Made by a program: the position numbers and the translations under genes. Under the pieces are notes generated by a model. That model searched no databases. It saw only the letters and a program-made list of their open reading frames with translations, and had not been told where the DNA came from. From an uncultured Holophagaceae bacterium (GTDB taxonomy: Bacteria; Acidobacteriota; Holophagae; Holophagales; Holophagaceae): DNA of 10,107 bases. The stretch lies in assembly GCA_903890595.1 (NCBI GenBank), contig CAITBU010000039.1, forward strand, positions 1-10,107, read 5' to 3'. This document shows, one piece after another, positions 6,001-10,107 of this stretch. The first letter of the stretch is position 1, and the number at the start of each line of letters is the position of its first letter.

Positions 6001-6984
6001 ATGAACCCTCGTCTTCTCCGAGCCCTGGATCGCTGGAGCCTCGCCGAGCCCCGGCCGGTGGCGGGCGACGCCGGGGCCCGTCAGTACGTGCGGGTGGCCC
6101 ATCCCCACTTGGGTACGGCCATGGTGGTCCTGCACCCGCTGGACACGCCGGAGAAGACGGACGACAGCTTCTACGAGTTCTGCGCCCTGCAGGCCTACCT
6201 GGATCCCCTGCTGCGGGTGCCCACCATCCTCCAGGTCGATGAGGACAACCGCTGCCTGCTGGTGGAGGATCTGGGCGACACCACCCTGGAGGCACGCCTC
6301 GTCAGCCACCCTGAGGAAGAGGTGCGGTGGGCGCAGGAAGCGGGAGAGCTGCTGGCCACCCTGGCCGGGCCCCTCACCCTGGGCGCGCCGGGCCACAGCT
6401 TCTTCATGAAGCGGGCCTTCGACGAGCCCAAGTTCACCTTCGAGTGGGACTACTGTCGGACCAACTTCTTCCAGGACTTCCTGCAGAAGGAGCCCCCCCG
6501 CTGGCTGGACCGCCTGATGGAAGAGATCCACGCCAGCCTGGAGACCCGAGCCCGCTTCTTCGTGCACCGGGACTTCCATGTCCGCAACCTCATGGTCCAC
6601 GGGGATCGCCTGGTGGCCATCGACTTCCAGGACGCGCGCCGGGGGGCCGCCACCTACGACCTCGCCAGCCTCCTCTACGACGGCTACTGGGACTGGTCCC
6701 CAGAGGCCGGCCGCGCCATGATCGAGCCCCTCCAAGGGGAGCTGGGCTGGGGCCACGATGCCCTCCAGGAAGAGCTGACCCTCAGCGGCATCCAGCGGAA
6801 CGTGAAGATCCTTGGCACCTTCGGCCACCAGATCGTGCACCGCCGCAAGGCCCAGTTCGCCTCTGCCATGCCCCGCACCCTGCGCCACCTGCGGGGCCAC
6901 TTCCAGCGCCTCAACCATCAAGACGGCGTCCTCGCCACCGAGCACCTCCTCCGCCTCGTCGAAGCGCGACTGCTGAGGGGCTGA
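6001..6984 (+). CDS. amgK: AmgK-like anomeric MurNAc/GlcNAc kinase (aminoglycoside phosphotransferase fold)
   Basis: 327 residues, cytoplasmic, of the COG3178/APH superfamily. AmgK phosphorylates MurNAc or GlcNAc at the anomeric carbon, supplying the 1-phosphate used by MurU. Visible motifs are LLVEDLGDTTLE (86-97) in the N-lobe hinge region, the Brenner motif HRDFHVRN (189-196; catalytic Asp191, Asn196), the metal-binding DFQD (208-211), and ATYDLASLLYD (217-227), strongly typical of AmgK relatives. The N-terminal DAGARQYVRV (23-32) matches the Gly-rich nucleotide loop. The ATG at 6001 gives the normal family length; the in-frame upstream extension to 5803 only overlaps murU and is Pro/Arg/Ser-rich. 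GGGAGG ends at 6000, directly against the ATG, an unusually short spacing, so initiation may be weak or partly coupled. It follows murU by 52 bases and is the last gene of the operon. Confidence 0.9.
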   Translation: MNPRLLRALDRWSLAEPRPVAGDAGARQYVRVAHPHLGTAMVVLHPLDTPEKTDDSFYEFCALQAYLDPLLRVPTILQVDEDNRCLLVEDLGDTTLEARLVSHPEEEVRWAQEAGELLATLAGPLTLGAPGHSFFMKRAFDEPKFTFEWDYCRTNFFQDFLQKEPPRWLDRLMEEIHASLETRARFFVHRDFHVRNLMVHGDRLVAIDFQDARRGAATYDLASLLYDGYWDWSPEAGRAMIEPLQGELGWGHDALQEELTLSGIQRNVKILGTFGHQIVHRRKAQFASAMPRTLRHLRGHFQRLNHQDGVLATEHLLRLVEARLLRG

Positions 6985-7006
6985 GGGTTGGACTCTCCCA
7001 ACCTTT
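6985..7006 (+). terminator. weak hairpin after amgK
   Basis: GGTTGG (6986-6991) pairs with CCAACC (6998-7003) around a six-base loop, with only three T residues after it. It starts one base past the amgK stop. The short stem and T run make it a weak candidate for ending the 2031-6984 operon. Confidence 0.35.
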
Positions 7007-7014
7007 AGCGGCGC

Positions 7015-7053
7015 TCCGGAATTTCCTGGCCATCGGTGAGATGATTCCGGAAT
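7015..7053. promoter_or_regulatory. inverted repeat just upstream of the helicase gene (possible operator)
   Basis: TCCGGAAT (7015-7022) is matched by ATTCCGGA (7044-7051), and the second arm lies within the palindrome TTCCGGAA (7045-7052). The pair ends seven bases before the helicase ATG at 7058, where a repressor would block transcription or translation. The 21-base spacer fits two-site protein binding better than a tight RNA hairpin. No regulator gene is visible next to it. Confidence 0.35.
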
Positions 7054-7057
7054 CCAC

Positions 7058-10000
7058 ATGAAACCCGATGGCCTCTATGACCTTCTCTTGGATGCGGCAA
7101 CCGCACCGCAGTTGGAGGCGCTTGTCGCAGAGGGGAAGGCTAGCTTTGGTCCCTTGGAGGGCCCTGGTCGAAGGCAGCGGCTCCTGGATGCCCTGCATGG
7201 CGTGATTGGGGAGACCCTTGACGCCAGCACTCAAGGTCAGGACGAGGCAACGCGCAATCTGGCGGAACTCCAACTGCTCAACAGCTTGGTTGGGGGGCTT
7301 AGAACCGCGACAAGGTTGCCCGAACCATCCCCACACTGGAAAGAGCCGCTACGCCTGCTCCGCTCTATCCACAGGCATCGTCCTGCACCCGAGTCACCGG
7401 AACTTCCTCTTTCTGCGCCGTGGCTTTTTGCCGTAGGTCATGGAGAGCCCAGCCTGCTTTCGGAACTGCGCAAGGAGATGGGCTCTGCGGACCAGATTGA
7501 TATCCTGGTGAGCTTTATTACGTGGAGTGGCGTCCGCAAGCTCTGGGATGTGCTTGAGGGTTTAACGGCCGTGGGGGCGGACGGGCAGCCCAGGACCCGC
7601 ATTCGAATTTTGACCACCACCTACATTGGGGCCACTGAGTTCAAGGCCGTGAACGCTCTCGCGACCCTACCGGGTGTGGAGTTACGAATTTCCCTGGATG
7701 GCAGACGAACCAGGCTTCATGCCAAGGCGTGGATCCTTCATCGAAAGTCCAGCTTCGGGACAGCCTTTGTCGGAAGCGCCAACCTTACCGGTGCCGCCCT
7801 CATGGGGGGACTGGAGTGGACCGTGCGTTTCACTCAGGCCGGGCAGAAAGCTCTGTTTGAGTCTGCAAAGGCCCACTTCGAGACCCTCTGGAGCGACCCA
7901 GAGTTCCAAGCCTTTGACCCCAACAATCCGGAGCATGCCACTAAATTGCTAGCCGCCTTGGCTGAAGAGGGTCATTACGGTTCACCTGAAATAAGGCAGA
8001 CCTGGTTCGACATCCAACCCAAGGCCTACCAGCAGGAGATGCTGGATCAGCTGGCAGCAGAAAGACGCAGCTGCCGAACACGAAACCTTCTGGTTGCTGC
8101 CACCGGGACGGGGAAAACCGTTGTCGCGGCCTTGGACTATCGCCGCGTTGGCCAAGAGATTGGAGGGTTGCCAAGGTTGCTCTTCGTTGCTCATCGCAAG
8201 GAAATCCTCACGCAGGCCATGGACACCTTCCGACAGGTCCTTCGGCATTCGGATTTTGGGGAGCTCCTAGCCGAGGGCAGGGAACCCAGGGACTACGATC
8301 ACGTTTTTGCAACGATTCAGAGCGTGGAGTCCCGGAAGCTGCTGGAGCGCTTCGGGCCGAAGCACTGGCATTACGTGGTCATTGACGAGTGTCACCACAT
8401 CGCGGCCAACTCCTTTGACGCTTTTGCCAGGACGATTCACCCAGCCATTCTTCTTGGCCTTACTGCGACCCCCGAGCGAGCCGATGGGGTCAGCATCTCC
8501 CCCTATTTCCACATGCGGATTGACGGTTCCCCCGCCGTGGAGCTGCGTCTCTGGAAGGCACTGGACGAGCAGCTGCTTGCGCCCTTTGAGTACTATGGCG
8601 TGACCGACGACACCGACTTCTCAACCGTGAGGTGGAGCCAGGGTCCGGAAGTGGCCGATCTGGACAAGATTCTGACGGGGGACCACATCCGGGTGCGGAG
8701 GATCGCCCAGGCCTTTCAGAAATACTCATCCATGCCAGAACAGGCGCGGACCCTGGGCTTTTGCGTGAGTGTCCGCCATGCCGAATTCATGGCCGAACAG
8801 TTTCGGCAAGCTGGCTACAAGGCGCTCGCCGTGACAGGAGCCACGGACCGAACCTTGCGCGAGCGAATTCCCGGGATGTTGGCGCGGCAGGAGGTCACCG
8901 TCGTTTTTACGTGCGACCTGTACAACGAGGGCATCGATCTTCCGGAGGTGGAGTGCCTGTTGTTGCTTCGACCCACACAGAGCCCTGTCTTGTTTCAACA
9001 ACAGATCGGCCGAGGCCTTCGTTTGGCCAGAGGCAAAACCAGCTGCTTGATCCTTGATTTTGTCGGGAGGCACAGGGTTGAGTTCCGATTTGACCGGCTT
9101 CTTCAGTGTTTGACTGGCCTGTCCAAGCGAACATTAATCGCCGAAGTCGAGGCGGGCTTTCCCACACTGCCTCCGGCCTGTCACATCCAATTCGAACGCG
9201 TGGCAAGGGAACGCGTCTTGGAGAATCTCAGGGCGGCGACCACCCAAAACTGGCGGCGGCTGACCCAGGAGTTCATGGCCTATCGAGCCCTTCCCGGGCA
9301 TCGCTCACCTCGAATGGGCGAATTTCTTGTAGATCAGGGGTTGACGCTCGCGGAGCTCTATCGGAGCCAGGAACCAAGTGGCTGGACCGGGCTTCGGAGG
9401 GCTTCCGGCATGGACCTGGGAATCTGCGGTCCCAAGGAGGGTTGGCTTGGGAAGAGGTTTGGCAGTCTGCTTCATGCCAATGACCCAGACTGCCTCAACC
9501 TGTGGAGCCGTGTCGCAGAAGAAGCCTTTGAGTACAGCACCCTGACCAAGCTGGATCGGCAACGGGTGCAGATGCTGGCCTACCAACTTTTCCCCGACAC
9601 AAAGGACACCTTCGACGGACCGGAATTCCTGCGCCGACTTCGTGCCCACCCACCAATGCTTGAAGAGCTCACCGAAGTCGCTGATTGGTTGGCGGGGACC
9701 AGCGGGCTTGAAGCACGTGATCTACCGGGTGCGCCGTCGGACTGGCCGCTACGCTTACATGGCGCCTACGACGTCAGGGAAATACTTACTGGAGTTGGGT
9801 GGCTCGGCGCGACAAGGCGCGTCCCGTTCCAGGCAGGAGTACTCGCCCTCAGGGAGGAGCAAGTTGAGCTCCTGTTTGTCACGCTCGACAAGCGTGAAGG
9901 ATTCCACTCAGGGATTACTTATCACGACTACGCCATCAGCCCGGAACGCTTCCATTGGCAGACACAGAACTCGGCGGGGCCCGAAACAATGGCGGGGAAG

Positions 10001-10107
10001 CGATACCTGGAAAGTCGCACCAATGGCTGGAGGTTTCAGCTGTTTGTGCGGGAAGCCAAAGGGTCCCCCTATGTGGCTTTGGGGGGGGTCGAGCTTGAGG
10101 GGGTTGA
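7058..10107 (+). CDS. PLD-like domain / SF2 helicase / DUF3427 protein, 3' end outside window
   Basis: An open frame of 1016 codons runs to the window edge with no stop. The start MKPDGLYDLLLDAA resembles the usual N-terminus of this multidomain family. Residues about 122-275 form a phospholipase-D-like nuclease domain with HAK (His221, Lys223) and GSANLTG (239-245); the Asp of the classical HKD motif is not at its usual place, which from memory is common in this family. Residues about 318-680 form an SF2 helicase with motif I ATGTGKT (348-354), motif II DECH (443-446), motif III TAT (469-471) and motif VI QQIGRGLR (648-655). After a helical linker, DUF3427 starts near 900 with the characteristic ISPERFHWQTQNS and LFVREA. 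Such proteins are predicted nucleic-acid translocases/nucleases and often occur in variable or defence-rich regions; the biochemical role is not established. TTA, CTA, AGA, CGA and ATT codons are far more frequent than in the upstream genes, suggesting transfer. No good ribosome binding site precedes the ATG. Confidence 0.92.
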   Translation, partial: MKPDGLYDLLLDAATAPQLEALVAEGKASFGPLEGPGRRQRLLDALHGVIGETLDASTQGQDEATRNLAELQLLNSLVGGLRTATRLPEPSPHWKEPLRLLRSIHRHRPAPESPELPLSAPWLFAVGHGEPSLLSELRKEMGSADQIDILVSFITWSGVRKLWDVLEGLTAVGADGQPRTRIRILTTTYIGATEFKAVNALATLPGVELRISLDGRRTRLHAKAWILHRKSSFGTAFVGSANLTGAALMGGLEWTVRFTQAGQKALFESAKAHFETLWSDPEFQAFDPNNPEHATKLLAALAEEGHYGSPEIRQTWFDIQPKAYQQEMLDQLAAERRSCRTRNLLVAATGTGKTVVAALDYRRVGQEIGGLPRLLFVAHRKEILTQAMDTFRQVLRHSDFGELLAEGREPRDYDHVFATIQSVESRKLLERFGPKHWHYVVIDECHHIAANSFDAFARTIHPAILLGLTATPERADGVSISPYFHMRIDGSPAVELRLWKALDEQLLAPFEYYGVTDDTDFSTVRWSQGPEVADLDKILTGDHIRVRRIAQAFQKYSSMPEQARTLGFCVSVRHAEFMAEQFRQAGYKALAVTGATDRTLRERIPGMLARQEVTVVFTCDLYNEGIDLPEVECLLLLRPTQSPVLFQQQIGRGLRLARGKTSCLILDFVGRHRVEFRFDRLLQCLTGLSKRTLIAEVEAGFPTLPPACHIQFERVARERVLENLRAATTQNWRRLTQEFMAYRALPGHRSPRMGEFLVDQGLTLAELYRSQEPSGWTGLRRASGMDLGICGPKEGWLGKRFGSLLHANDPDCLNLWSRVAEEAFEYSTLTKLDRQRVQMLAYQLFPDTKDTFDGPEFLRRLRAHPPMLEELTEVADWLAGTSGLEARDLPGAPSDWPLRLHGAYDVREILTGVGWLGATRRVPFQAGVLALREEQVELLFVTLDKREGFHSGITYHDYAISPERFHWQTQNSAGPETMAGKRYLESRTNGWRFQLFVREAKGSPYVALGGVELEGV

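Noticed and set aside
5596..7059. 487-codon minus-strand open frame opposite murU and amgK
   Set aside because: Its Pro/Gly/Arg-rich end and lack of any known motif contrast with the clear kinase motifs on the plus strand.

Overview
The window is a GC-rich chromosomal stretch. It suggests a Gram-negative bacterium with a periplasm, because it carries an exported two-PDZ HtrA protease and a MurU/AmgK-type wall-recycling pair. A FrzS-like pseudo-receiver/coiled-coil protein points toward Myxococcota or motile Acidobacteriota (Holophagae type). That placement is inference from gene content, base composition and family memory, not a phylogenetic result. All protein genes are on the + strand; the only RNA gene recognised, tRNA-His, is on the - strand.

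Layout. (1) 1-433 holds no protein gene. It has two copies of a 93-bp repeat (1-93 and 183-275, offset 182 bp, three mismatches). Each copy carries a plus-strand T-arm-like sequence, a bidirectional terminator hairpin, and the 3' end of tRNA-His on the minus strand. Only the second copy continues into a complete tRNA-His (250-327). (2) 434-1936 is an exported HtrA/Do-type serine protease, closed by a strong hairpin. (3) 2031-6984 is a probable four-gene operon: a FrzS-like protein, a CNNM/CorC-family membrane protein, a MurU-like nucleotidyltransferase and an AmgK-like sugar kinase. The first three genes overlap by 4 and 8 bp; a 52-bp gap precedes the fourth. (4) 7058 to the window end is a large incomplete gene for a PLD-like / SF2 helicase / DUF3427 protein. 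Its codon use is clearly less GC-biased than its neighbours', which suggests a transferred gene and perhaps the left edge of an accessory or defence region.

Working together: MurU and AmgK would convert recovered MurNAc to MurNAc-1-phosphate and then UDP-MurNAc, bypassing de novo precursor synthesis. Their coupling to a FrzS-like polar/motility scaffold and a CBS-domain ion transporter is unusual and could link envelope growth to cell polarity, but nothing in the sequence proves a shared function. HtrA is an envelope quality-control protease in its own unit. The helicase is most likely unrelated to the operon and is the best candidate here for a mobile or defence function.
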